From Microbotryum silenes-acaulis (taxonomy: Eukaryota; Basidiomycota; Microbotryomycetes; Microbotryales; Microbotryaceae): DNA of 64,000 nucleotides. Below, piece after piece: positions 1-10,332 of the stretch. The notes beneath the pieces are model-generated. The model was not told the DNA's origin. It searched no databases and saw only the letters and a program-made list of their open reading frames with translations. Each line of letters starts with the position of its first letter. The first letter of the stretch is position 1. The DNA lies in assembly GCA_003665825.1 (NCBI GenBank), contig QPFY01000006.1, positions 992,001 through 1,056,000 of the forward strand. The letters run 5' to 3'. The position numbers were made by a program, and so were the translations under genes.

Positions 1-494
1 TCAATTATGGTGGTGCACAGACATCCTTTGCTCCCTTTCAGGCCGGCTTCGATTACTGTGGATCGCGCGGTCAATGCGATGCAACAAACTTCGTTCCTAG
101 CCCACGTTACCTGGCCGAGTCCGTAAATCCCCCTTGGACGGGACAACTGACTAGTCCCGCCTCTGGCACGAATGGTCCGACAACACTTCCTTCCGATGAT
201 TTGCGCGACCCCAATTATGCCGCCATGGCGGAAGCCATGCGTATGAGGGCGACGGAGATCAGTCGCAGTCTTGCAAGACCACATGCTGGGCAGCATCCGT
301 CGCTCCATGTGTCGACACAGGGACGAGAGTCGCAGGGGAACCAGATAGGGATGCCGATATCGAACCCCTCCATAGGATCCGAGGGAACCTGGTCATTGTG
401 TAAGGCCTTCGTCCCCCAGCGTTGGAAACGAAGGATTTACGCTCACAATGTACGCCCAATGCACAGGGAATGGTATGCTCCACACCTCGGATAA
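1..494 (+). CDS. 3' end of an unrecognised gene (5' truncated)
   Basis: An open frame enters from the left edge (first full codon at position 3) and ends at TAA 492-494. The visible roughly 160 residues are rich in Ser, Pro, Gly, Asn and Ala and contain DPNYAAMAEAMRMRATEISR, which should form a short helix. No domain is recognised. The last 45 or so residues are basic and of different composition, so an unrecognised intron near the 3' end is possible. The gene converges on the Cid1-like gene, whose stop lies 178 bp downstream on the other strand. The frame is seen directly; the function is unknown. Confidence 0.5.
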   Translation, partial: NYGGAQTSFAPFQAGFDYCGSRGQCDATNFVPSPRYLAESVNPPWTGQLTSPASGTNGPTTLPSDDLRDPNYAAMAEAMRMRATEISRSLARPHAGQHPSLHVSTQGRESQGNQIGMPISNPSIGSEGTWSLCKAFVPQRWKRRIYAHNVRPMHREWYAPHLG

Positions 495-671
495 GATATT
501 ACGTCAATAGTAACTCTCGCACCAGAACTGCAGGGCGGGTATGACAGCGAAGGGATGTGATCAACAAAACTGCAATGCATTGATGCGACCTGCTTGCGAG
601 TGAATAGTGTATGCAAGGTGAGAAAGATCGAATCAAAAAAGATCGCGAGTGCGTTCTGCGTCGGTGTGCAT

Positions 672-3600
672 CTATCTCCGGACGCTTTTCTCCAGTGGGT
701 CGTCACGTATCGTCAGCTTTGACACGGACAGCCCCGTAGCTGCGCCATCGCCAAGTCTATATCCCGCGCCTGCGCTGGTATCCGGAGACCTCATCGTCAC
801 GCCTTTTCTCGATGGTACAGCCGCCACCGGCGCTGGGGCTGACGCCGTCGTCGCGCTCCTCGGCGGCCCGGGACTCGGCGTCGGCGTCGTCGAAGCTGAA
901 GAAGAGCTCCCACGTGAGTGCATCGTCGAATGGAAAGCATGGTTTAGAATCGTCGAAGGGGTCGCAAAGCTGACGGGTGCGGAGTTGGAGGGGCTCCCGG
1001 GTGCTTGCGATGTGGCGGCGATCGTTGAAGAAGTAAGCGTTGGCACGGGTGAAGATGCGCGGGCGACGCTAAGTTCCTTCAGGGGCGTTGGAGGGGACGT
1101 AGTCAGGCTCGGGATCAGCCGAGGTACCTTGTTGGTGACCGCGGTGTGTCCTCTGCTACGTGACGAAGAGTCGGCGGGCTCGACCTCGTTCGGAACCGGG
1201 TTGGGCAGGGTGACTTGGATCTCACCAAATAAGATGGACTCGCGACCGTCCGGCCCAAGTCGAACATGGGGTACGCTTCGCCCTCTCTGTCTCGGTCTAC
1301 TGGCCAGGTCCCATTCATCGGCGGGAGCAGGGAGCAAGGGCGGAAGTCCATTCAGTATTCTGCCCCTTGTCGATCCCAGACCTGGTTCCCGTTGCGCGGC
1401 GGCCAAATCTTGGGCGATATGGGAGGCGAAGCCATGTTCGGCAACATCGTCGTACGTGGCCATGGAATGAGCAGGAGTACCTCCCGTGGAAGGGGACGAA
1501 GAGGAAATCGGATACTCGTAGCCAGGATTGCCCCAAGCCAAAGCGTACGATCCGTGGGGACCCGGCCCTGTCGCGTTGCCCTCGGTTGCGGTCCACGCTG
1601 AAGACGAGCTTGGGCCCGATGCCGACAACGCAGCCGGCGGGAAGTTGCCGAAGGTGATTGAGTTTTCGAGTGCAATTTGTTCCCGATCCTCTTCGGGGAA
1701 TATAGGTCCCGGGTTGGGTCTCGTGCCGATCGGGTAAGCATAGGTCCATGTCGGCGGAGCAGCAGGGTACCCTCCAGGGTGGTACGGAGCAGCTCGCAGC
1801 GGCGGGACACGAGAGTGCGACGGCGAGGTGAATCGCGGCCCGACGTGCAAAGCAGTGCCATCGTGAGCCGACAAACTTGCACGGCCACTGTTACTGTAGC
1901 CTCGGCAGCCTCCGAACGTGGCCGAATGGTACGGTGCCGAAGCACCCAGGTCCGGACTAGATGGTGCTATCATTGCCGATCGGTGCTCGTGGCTAGACGA
2001 TGTTGAGCTTCCCTCGGGTTGGTTTTGGAAGAAACGATGAAGGTCATAAGCTCCGTTGGAAGGGGTCGACGTCGATGCCGAACCATCCCACGACATTCTT
2101 CTCTCGATCGTTGCACCCTCTGCCCCATTCAGCGTCGACGACGTCGGGTGTAGAGCCTGGCGCTGCCGGCCGTTCACGCTTGCCGATTGCAGCGTTGAAT
2201 GGCTGGAAGGTCGTCTTGGTTTGGTCCCGCTGGCAAACGGTCGCTCGGACGGCTTGACCCAGGGAGTCGGCTGCGCGGCCGCCGATAGACCCAGAATGGG
2301 GGAGGTTGGGGCCGAGTCGTCGATGAGCGCGCTTCCATTGGCCCTAGCGTCGTAATCGTGATTGTTGGCCACCGGGCCGGGCCCACCGTTCGCTGCGGAC
2401 CATATCCTGAAATCACTCATCGGGGGTATGGGAGGCACGGCCGGTGCAGGCATCCCGAAATAGCCCGGTTGAGGGGCCATACTCGATCCGAAGTGCGTGG
2501 GGACGATACGAGGTGACGGGGCTGAGCGACGCCGCCCCGAACCTCGGCTTTCGCTCGAAGGAGGCTGAATCACGAGCGAATCTTCGCGTTCTTCGCAGAG
2601 ATCATTGATCACGGCCGTGATGCGGTCCGTCGCTCGCGAAGGAGCGACAATGCGATAAGCTCGCATGAACTCGCCACGGATCTGAACGGGACGGCGGTGA
2701 GGGGTAAAACCCGACAGCTCAGCTGAGTACGCCAATTCGGACAGGGTAGGAAAGACATACCGTATATAAACCGTCCTTGGTGACTGTACGAGCCACGTTG
2801 TAGTTGAGTTGGAAAGGGTCCTGGTTCAAAAGCGAGGTGAGCGACAACTCCCAGGGTATTGATCCCGCCGCACATCGACGAGCACGCACTTCGATACACA
2901 GTTTGTGCAGATCCCGCACAATGACATCAGGGTCATATTCAACCTTTTTTTGGACCAAAGCGGGCACTTAGCGATTGCCACTAGTCTGGTGGCTGATGAT
3001 ATCATCGGCAACACTCACATCGGGATTCCATCCCTTGGCTTCCTTGGTCAATATGCCATATTCGCTCCTGAAGGACAAGACGTGGTGATGGTACATGAAA
3101 TCCTTGGCGTAGTATCTGAAAAAGTCAATCAAGAGTTCGCCGACGGTCTCGACGTTTGCGGTCTGCCACACGCGAGGTAGTGACTCCATATCATCGAAGA
3201 AGTAGACGTCGTGGCCTTGGAATTGGCGCTCTTCCGGCGGCATGGATCTCGGTGGGGGCAAGCGTTGCAAATTCCTGGTGCAGAGCAAAAAAATATGTGG
3301 AGCGTCAGTCACAAAGTTCGCGTAGCAGTGAAGCGTTTGCTGCCCTAGTGACCTACGGAAGAACCGGCGGCGACTTGACGTGGGTGAGGAAGTGGATGAC
3401 CAGCAGAACGTAGCCATAAGAGCTGAGGGTACCCCGGTAGGGGTTGTTGATCTTTCTTCTTTTGGTCCATACCTTGACTGCAGAAGCATGCGTGGAACGG
3501 GACGGGTGGGACGGGTGTCAGGGTGGCCGTGGTGCCGAGGTGAGCACACGCACCGGCTGCAGTCAGAACTCACGGAACAAGACGATTGTGCGTAATCGCG

Positions 3601-4866
3601 GGTCGATCATGGCGTAAGTCAAGAGCAGTCGCGTGTTCTCCAATGCGAGTCGATTTTCGAAGCCAATGTCGCAGGCCATGCCAAAGGGCAAGGTCGCCGA
3701 GGGCGGTATGGTCAATTTGATGATGGGTATTCGAGCGCGCGGCAACATCTTGACGTGAAAGTTGGTCTCTGCGAAAGGCGGGGCCAGGGGCACACGTCAG
3801 TAGGTCCTACGACAGAGAGATCGACCCAAAGCCAATGTTTCGTTCGTTCGGTCAATTTGGACGCACCCTTCTCTATCCGGGTGCCTAGCTTTTCGACCAA
3901 TTCGGCCGCATTCCTCACTGGCGCATCGGGGGCCAAGACACAGCACAGGTCCATGTCTGTGAGGGGGAGTCGTGTAGGACGGCGTAGGACGGCGTAGGGG
4001 GTGTTTATTTAAATGTGTCCGGCGATCGGGTTACATATCATGACGGGGATAGAAGTTCGGGGTCGGGTTGGGGTTGGGGTTGGAGGAAAAGGGAAGCAGA
4101 GAAGAGAAAGACATGAGCTCCTGACCCCTGAGTTGCGACCGTCGACAACGCGGCTGCTCGCCTCGGCCTCGTGACTGACCCGAGTTCTTGAGCGCAAAGC
4201 CATTGGCCATCGATCTAAAAGCGGTACACGTAGAAGGTGAAGACAATTCCCAATGAACGATTTGAAAGGTTGCGCGGAAAGCATGGGGCACGCGCGAGGG
4301 AACGAGCAGCGCCACACGAAACTCGAAAGCACGGCATCGCAGCAAGAGTGACTGACCCGAACGGCAACAACTTGGCACCATGGGATACCTCGCCGGCGAT
4401 TTTCTCGAGGTAGATCCTGGCCTGCTCCTTGGCGTTGTACTCGTCGGGCATGGGTACGACCGAGGGCACGAGCGTGTGTTCGAGGTAGTGCGCAAGCTCG
4501 GGCGCGAGCACATACGAGGTTGGGGCGTGGTGCTGTGGGTGCTGTGGGTGGTGAGGGTGATGATGAGGTTGATGAGGTTGATGAGGGGGATGCGGTTGCT
4601 GAGGTTGCTGCTGCTGTAGCCGTGGCTGTGGCTGCTGTAGCTGGGGTAGCTGGGGTGGCTGCGGCTGAGGATGGTAGTGGTGCGCATGGTGAGCGTGAGC
4701 GTGAGCCTGGGGTGAGAGCTGCTGTTGCGGATGTTGTTGCGGATGTTGTTGCGGATGTTGCGAAGGTGTTGCTGCTGATAAGGGTGGTAACGGAGGTGGT
4801 GTTGGCAGTGCAGCGTGGTGGGCAGGCTGGTGGTATTGCTGGCGCTGGTGGTGGTGGTGCTGCTGC

Positions 4867-4898
<32 letters not shown>

Positions 4899-5201
4899 GT
4901 GCGACGGAGCGCCTCGCGTCGTCGTCCGAGTCTGTTGGACCGGTGCAGTCATGACAACCACGGCTGCTGCACTCGCTGGCCCCGAGGAGGACGTCGAGGC
5001 CACCGGGGCTGGGGTCGTCATGGTCGAGGTCGAGGTCGAGGTCGAGGTCGTGGTCGATGCGGCCGAGGATGGCGACGACGAGGACGAGGATGATGACGAT
5101 GATCGCGGCAACGGCCTCGCGCTCCTCGGCTCCCCACTTGGACCGGCGTCGGTCGCACCACCACTCGTCACCGTGTCCGTCATCGGCTTGGCTTGGGCCA
5201 T
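672..5201 (-). CDS. Cid1-family terminal nucleotidyltransferase (non-canonical poly(A)/poly(U) polymerase)
   Basis: Nine exons fit in phase: 5201-4357, 4214-4180, 3956-3867, 3768-3574, 3477-3357, 3274-3019, 2943-2890, 2820-2761 and 2681-672, giving about 1221 residues. The first 240 residues are a Ser/Thr then Gln/His/Pro-rich tail. The nucleotidyltransferase core then has LLPFG joined to SMANGFALKNSDMDLC, where the two Asp of the DMD motif bind metal. It continues with RIPIIKL, DIGFENRLALENTRLL and the palm segment around NNPYRGTLSSYGYVL. The PAP-associated domain has GELLIDFFRYY, IEDPFQLNYNVARTV and IRGEFMRAYRIV. A 640-residue low-complexity tail follows; S. pombe Cid1 is only about 400 residues. 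Cid1 enzymes add U or A to RNA 3' ends. Uridylyl versus adenylyl specificity cannot be read here. PAN3 lies upstream on the same strand. Confidence 0.9.
4525..4920 (-). repeat. Gln/His/Pro low-complexity coding repeats
   Basis: On the minus strand this part of the Cid1-like first exon is built from CAG/CAA, CAC/CAT and CCN runs. They encode a pure Gln run of seven, HHHH, repeated SQHPQQ-type units and PHQPHQ-type units. Such runs are unstable and disordered, and may mediate condensation in RNA granules, which is inference. The GC-rich triplet repeats also make several long but spurious frames on both strands. Confidence 0.75.
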
Positions 5202-5685
5202 CTCGTACTCGGACGCGTTCGATCGAGAGTATCGTCGTACTGTACTGTACTTTGGGATGGCGCACCCGACTCGCACACGCAACTCGCACTCGCACTCGCA
5301 CTCGGGGACCGGTCGACAACAACCAATCGGCAGGCTGCAGCCCACCGTTCCACCAGGCCAAGCAGGGCCAAATCCTTAGAGCCCGAGGCCTGAGGCCTGA
5401 GCGCTCCTGAGCAGCAGTGAGCAGCTCTGAGCCGCCTCGACTTCGCCGCTCAGCGCTCAGCGCTCAGGCCTCCCCCGATCTCGCCAGGCGCAGACTTCGC
5501 ACTCATGAGTCATCACTCCGGGTCCTATGGTCTCAGTCTGGATTCATTCACGATTCATGCCGTAATCTACTTCGTCGAACTGTACTCACCCGTGCCGAGG
5601 GTGATGAACGCGACGCTGCACACAAGTCGCAGCAGCTCTACACACAAGTGAGCAACCGTTGGCTTCCGGATTGGTCCAGGCATGT
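5202..5685. other. Intergenic region between the Cid1-like gene and PAN3
   Basis: This holds the Cid1-like 5' flank and the PAN3 3' flank. It has a TACTGTACTGTACTT-like stretch and a CT-rich segment. At about 5390-5470 there is a cluster of GCCTGAG and palindromic CAGCGCTCAG units, also found near 9205 and 49078. No gene or RNA is seen. Confidence 0.5.
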
Positions 5686-8317
5686 CTACGGATGATGAGC
5701 TCCACCCGCTCTCGACAGGTCCAGGAACGCCGCTTCGATGCAGTTCTTCACCTCCCTGTAGCTGACAATCAGGCAGCTCTGCTCGTCCCTCGACACGAGC
5801 AACAGCTTCTCGTCGACCCCGGCGTCGAGCTTGTTGAGCGCGACCAGCACGTGCGACAGATCCGTCACCGGTCGCCCTTGGTCATCGACCTGGTGGAACA
5901 CGTAGTCGCGGAACAGTTTGATGATGTACCGATCTCCCGTTTCGGCCCATCGCGGGTCGTGGTCGAATTCCGGTCGCTCGTTGATGAAGCCGAACTTGGT
6001 CAGCAGGCGCACCAGACGACCGTTCTCGACCTCGCGTAGCAACTCGGATTCGAGCGTGTCCTCGGCAACGAGCGACGAGTTGAGCTCGTCGATCACCCTC
6101 GTCCCCATCAGGGCGATGACCTCTTCGATCGACTTTCTCGGACCAGGCTTGCTCAGCAGGTACAGCACCGTGTTCTTCAGGTCGGGCGAATAGACCCGAG
6201 CGATGTGCTCCACCGACTTGGGCAGGTTGTGCCCGGCCGCAGGGGAACCGCACGCGAGGGTGATGATCAACTTGCCAAACGAGAGCAAGTCCTCTTGTTG
6301 CTGCTGCGCCAAGTTGTTGACCCCGTCAAAGTGAAGCACGTCCAACACGCCGCAGCCGGCCAGTCGAACTCGATTCTTGCCTGTGACGAGCAGCCGGTTG
6401 ACTTCGAGCGTTCGAGCGGCAAGGCCGTTACTGTGAATAAGTTTGAGCACACTCCCGATTTGGACAAGGTAGCTCCATAGCACGCGCTCGGCGAGACCGA
6501 TACCTCCCCCACCCCCACCTCCTCCTCCACCACCACTTGTTGAGGTCGAATTGACCTGCCCTGCCCCTCGCCCGCGGTACTGGCCAGCACCCGGATGCGA
6601 AAGATGTGCGTGATGGTGGTTATGCTGATAGACGTTGTGGTTAGGGGTGGCCCAGGGGTTCGGCGGCATCGTCGACAGCGGCGAAAGGTGTGATTCCCAG
6701 ATAGTCTGAGATGTCGGATAATAATCGTAGACGAAGATGATAGCTGCAAGTGTGTCAGAGCCGTCAAGGGGGATCAGTATGGTTGTCTTGGGCGTTCATG
6801 TCGATCTGAGGGGAAAGGGAAGTGAGAGACGCACATTGATCGCCAAAGGCTCGTGTAGTGAACGCTTCCCGCACGGACACCAGCCCGGGATGCCTCAGCC
6901 GCGTCCATTTTTCGACCATAGTTATGGCCGATTCATGGTGTAATCGGAACCCTGAAGGCGGAAATGATCTCAATTCCGGTCAGTCATGAAACGATCCACC
7001 ATTTTCGGCGGCGTCAGGAACGCACCCTCAATCCTCCTTAGCGCATACGCCTTCCCGTCGCTTTCCTTCCATGCTTTGTAGACCCAGCTTCGGAACCCGT
7101 TCCATCCACGGTGTCCCTCTGCACCGCCCCCACTCGCTCCACTGTGCGTCATTCCTTTGTCCAGAGGGTACAGGCCGATGTACCCACCGACCTCTTCGGG
7201 CAGTTTAAGGTCGACGGTCGGGGTCGCGTGGGTCGCTTCGAGCTTGGATGTCAATGCGATGTGAAGCGACGGCGGGAGGAAGAAGGATGGGAACTGCTGG
7301 GATTGTTGATGGGTTGAAGAAGAGGGCAGCGGATGGTAGAGATGGTATTGTAGCTGTTCGAGGCGAAGAGAGGTGGTATGATGCGAACGAGTCTAGATCA
7401 GCGAATCTTTGCTCCAGTCGAGCGAAACTTCTGGATCGGAATCGAGATCAAGGGTGAATGCTCACCGGCTGACGAACGAAAGAAGGCATCGCAGATTGAT
7501 GAGGAGCATAGTACGCATCTTGCGAGCCTGCGGGGCCGACGTGTCCGCCATAGTCGTACATCGCCTGTTGAGGATCCGACCCGTGCAATGGCCCCGCCCC
7601 GACCGCTCCCCCACCATACATCACCGAGGGGCCGCCGGGGCCGGCTCGATTGTAGTCTCCGGGAACGTTCTGTACGCCGGGACGGGCAGGAATACAGAAG
7701 AACCGGTCAGGATCATTCTGTTTCCCCATACAGAAAGGGGCGGTGCGTTGCTGACGTACCACGTCCATCGACTGGGCAAAATAGTCGGCCAGATGATGGT
7801 CGTTGGATCGTGTCGGCGTGTGCACCACCGAATGCATGCCGATCGCGTGTGGTGAGTCGACGTGATGGATGTGCGCCGTAGGACCGACCAGGCCTCCCGC
7901 ATTCCCACTCCCACTCCCACTGCTATGACTGTTGGTGGCGAAATGTCCGGCCGGGGTCTGGTGTTGCAGGTGATGGCGTTGCGCGGCCGGGGTGAAGTAA
8001 GGGGCATCTTCGGACAACGCCGGTCTGGGCACGAGAGAGAAGCAAGTGGCCGCATGAGTTCGGCCCGGGGCGATGGACCAGCGGCATGAAGCCTGAAGCC
8101 TGAAGCCTGACAAAAGAAGGGTGGAAGGGTGGGAGCTCACGTTGTGGACCTCTTGCCGGGGACGAATTCCTGGGCGGCTGCATTCGGTGCGAGGGTCTGT
8201 TGGCCGGCGCTCGTGGACGCGCCTGGCTCGTTGCCATGACCAGCGCTCGCGGGAGCTGCACCACCCGGGACGAAGATGGCGGCCTTGGCCACGGCGGCAA
8301 CCGAAAGTGGTGTTGAC
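5686..8317 (-). CDS. PAN3: PAN3, regulatory subunit of the PAN2-PAN3 deadenylase (5' end unresolved)
   Basis: In-phase exons are 8317-8141, 8024-7466, 7353-7026, 6951-6835 and 6743-5686. PAN3 is the pseudokinase that recruits PAN2 nuclease to poly(A)-binding protein for mRNA deadenylation. The first exon seen contains a PAM2-like motif (LAPNAAAQEFVP), the PABP-binding element. Next come LQYHLYHPLP, KLPEEVGGYIGLYPL and the pseudokinase segment FRSWVYKA through YALRRIEG. REAFTTRAFGDQSIIFVYDY and SFGKLIITLACGS follow. The C-terminal knob domain has VRLLTKFGFINERPEF and ends near 5686. A His-rich and poly-Gly insertion (about 6490-6650) interrupts the pseudokinase domain. I could not find the start codon or the usual N-terminal CCCH zinc finger; they should lie between 8318 and about 8850. 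Confidence 0.88.
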
Positions 8318-9017
8318 CTGCACAAGTTTGAGGAGCAGCGGTTGATGAAACGAGCTGGTCAACTGCGAGGGACTTCTACAACTGCCTCGACTGCCAGCTC
8401 GAATCGTGGCCACAACGGGGACGTAAAGCACGGCTGGGGAAGGAAAAGGGAACTGACGGTGTAGCTGTTGTAGCAAGATAGGATGCAAGGTCCTTGGTCA
8501 GCTTGGGGGAGTACGTCAAAGCCAGTTCAGATGCAAACACGGTTGAAGGACCTACGCTTCGAAGGCGACGGCGGCGCGGTGAGCGAGGTCGTCCCCGCTA
8601 CAGAAGAGGGCGCGACGATCCGAATCGGGGCCATCCGAGCCTGGGATCCAATACGGGCTCAGTGGTCGAGGGAGAGAGAGACCGGGCGAGTAATGCTGGA
8701 GACCAGCTGCCAAAGCGCGTTCAAGTTGACGGGAAGGCGGGTGGGTTGGTGGTGGAGGGGGTGGGGCTGACCTGTCCAGACCGGTCCCTATTATATAGAG
8801 GCGCGCGTCACTCCAGCCAGTGCAGTCTGCTGCAGTGCAGGTCACTCAATACGGACTCCATCTGTGGGTCTCCGCGACTAGATATCACTACTCAGGAAAT
8901 TGTGGCTTCACTTTCTGACTTCATATGCGCCGCGGTGGGTACTTTCTTTGCTGAAAGCTGGCTGGCACTGATCACTGAAAACCTAGCGGGAATAACATTT
9001 ACCATTAAGCTTATTTA
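8318..9017. other. Probable PAN3 5' exon(s) and promoter
   Basis: The intron acceptor at 8318 implies at least one upstream PAN3 exon. None with a CCCH finger could be assigned. A TATATA element (around 8790-8797) and pyrimidine-rich stretches on the minus strand fit a promoter or 5' leader. Confidence 0.4.
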
Positions 9018-9107
9018 CTCAATGCTCCTTTCACACTAAGTGATTCTGTTTATGGTTCAACATTCTTCTTTGCTACAGGATTCCATGGATTACATGTAAT
9101 TATTGGA
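9018..9107 (+). pseudogene. cox3: Mitochondrial cox3 fragment in nuclear DNA (NUMT)
   Basis: Thirty consecutive AT-rich codons read like cytochrome c oxidase subunit 3: [16 protein letters not shown] followed by [12 protein letters not shown], a highly conserved helix-loop of Cox3. The frame hits TAA just upstream (before the GCT at 9006). After the final Gly codon the protein no longer resembles Cox3, so this is a fragment. AT-rich DNA of uncertain origin continues to about 9290, in contrast to the GC-rich surroundings. Homology is judged by eye. An assembly join to mitochondrial reads is the main alternative. Confidence 0.7.
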
Positions 9108-10332
9108 GTCAAAGCATGTGCTTTCACCATTTACTTTTTCCTCTTTCGTTTTTTTTTAGACTTCAAATTAATTGTTAACATTTTGCTAAATTCAAAAAGT
9201 ACAAGTCAGCGCTCAGCCTTTTTTGTTCATCTAATCGCTTTCAATAACAGCCTGATTTTACTATATTCAGGCCTAGACATTACTGAAAAAGTCGGAGGAG
9301 ATGCATTTCAATAGTGTAGGACTCGTCGATTCGACCCTGCAGCCTGCAGAATGGCCGAACGGTTTGAGTTTACAAAGCTTGATTAGATAAGGTGAATCCG
9401 GGCGACGACCTTTCAGTGAATTTACCTGCTCCCTGCCTGCTCCGCGATTTTGATCGGCTGATCCGCGTACCCCAAAGCCTAGAAGGCATGGCAAAAGGGG
9501 AATAATGACAGCCGTGACAGCCAGCTCAACTCGGGCTGTAGTTCTTCCCCTCCGACGATCGGTCTCGGCTCCATCCATATGCCAGCTACTATGCACTGGC
9601 CATGGTCCCGGAAATCAAGGGTGTAGTTGCTGCGGTAGGGCCGACAAGTGCTTCAAAAAAATGTGACCTTGTCCTGTTCCACCTGACTGTATGTACTGGA
9701 TTGAACGCCGTGCGCCGAAGTTCGGGGTAAGTCCTGAGTGCAGAGTACCTGACCAGTACGGTCGTTCGATGCCCGCGCTCAAAGCTCCGATCGCCGTCGG
9801 GGAACCTGGAGCACCTAAGCACTTAAAGCAGCAGCACTCTGTCCCGGATACCCGAGACCGTCGCCTCGCTTGTGCCCTCTTTGTGACCCCTCTCTTCTCC
9901 TCTCCTCTCCTCTTGGCTCCATCAAGGATCATTTGCCAAGCCCGTTCTCCCCAACGACGAACGTGCATGCACCAGCAAGCCGAATCGGTGGCCACCAGCA
10001 CTTGCTTTAGTTGCACTCTGGGGTCTGACGTCTGACGAGCCGCCGAATAGCTCCACCGCAAGACTTCCGGCCGACTCGACGCTCCACCTTCCAGCACAGG
10101 CCGACCCCGAAACCCCCATCCCCCGTCGACGTCCTCCTGCTTCGGATCGATACCATCAATCCTCGACTTCTCGACTTCTCGATCGCTCGACGTCGACGGT
10201 CGCTGGCTGCGAGTGCGATACCCCTCGGTGCGAGCCTCTCTTCGTTGCGATCCGCGTCGAACGAGTGCCCACAGAGTTCTGGCCGACAGCGCCCACTGCA
10301 CTCCACCCGGCGACGTTCGGATAGCCTCGACC
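9108..10332. other. AT-rich insert remainder and promoter of the membrane protein gene
   Basis: 9108-9290 is AT-rich and may be further mitochondrial or insertion-derived sequence. 9300-10332 returns to normal composition, with CT-rich runs (9890-9915) typical of fungal promoters. The long minus-strand frame at 9615-10523 overlaps the next gene's coding exon and looks spurious. Confidence 0.4.

Noticed and set aside
649..1470. 273-codon plus-strand frame
   Set aside because: It is antisense to the Cid1-like C-terminal tail and has no recognisable motif.
4009..5361. 450-codon minus-strand frame with repeated Arg/Ser and Ala runs
   Set aside because: It is the alternative frame of the Gln/His triplet repeats. 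The Cid1 frame is fixed by phase with the downstream catalytic exons.
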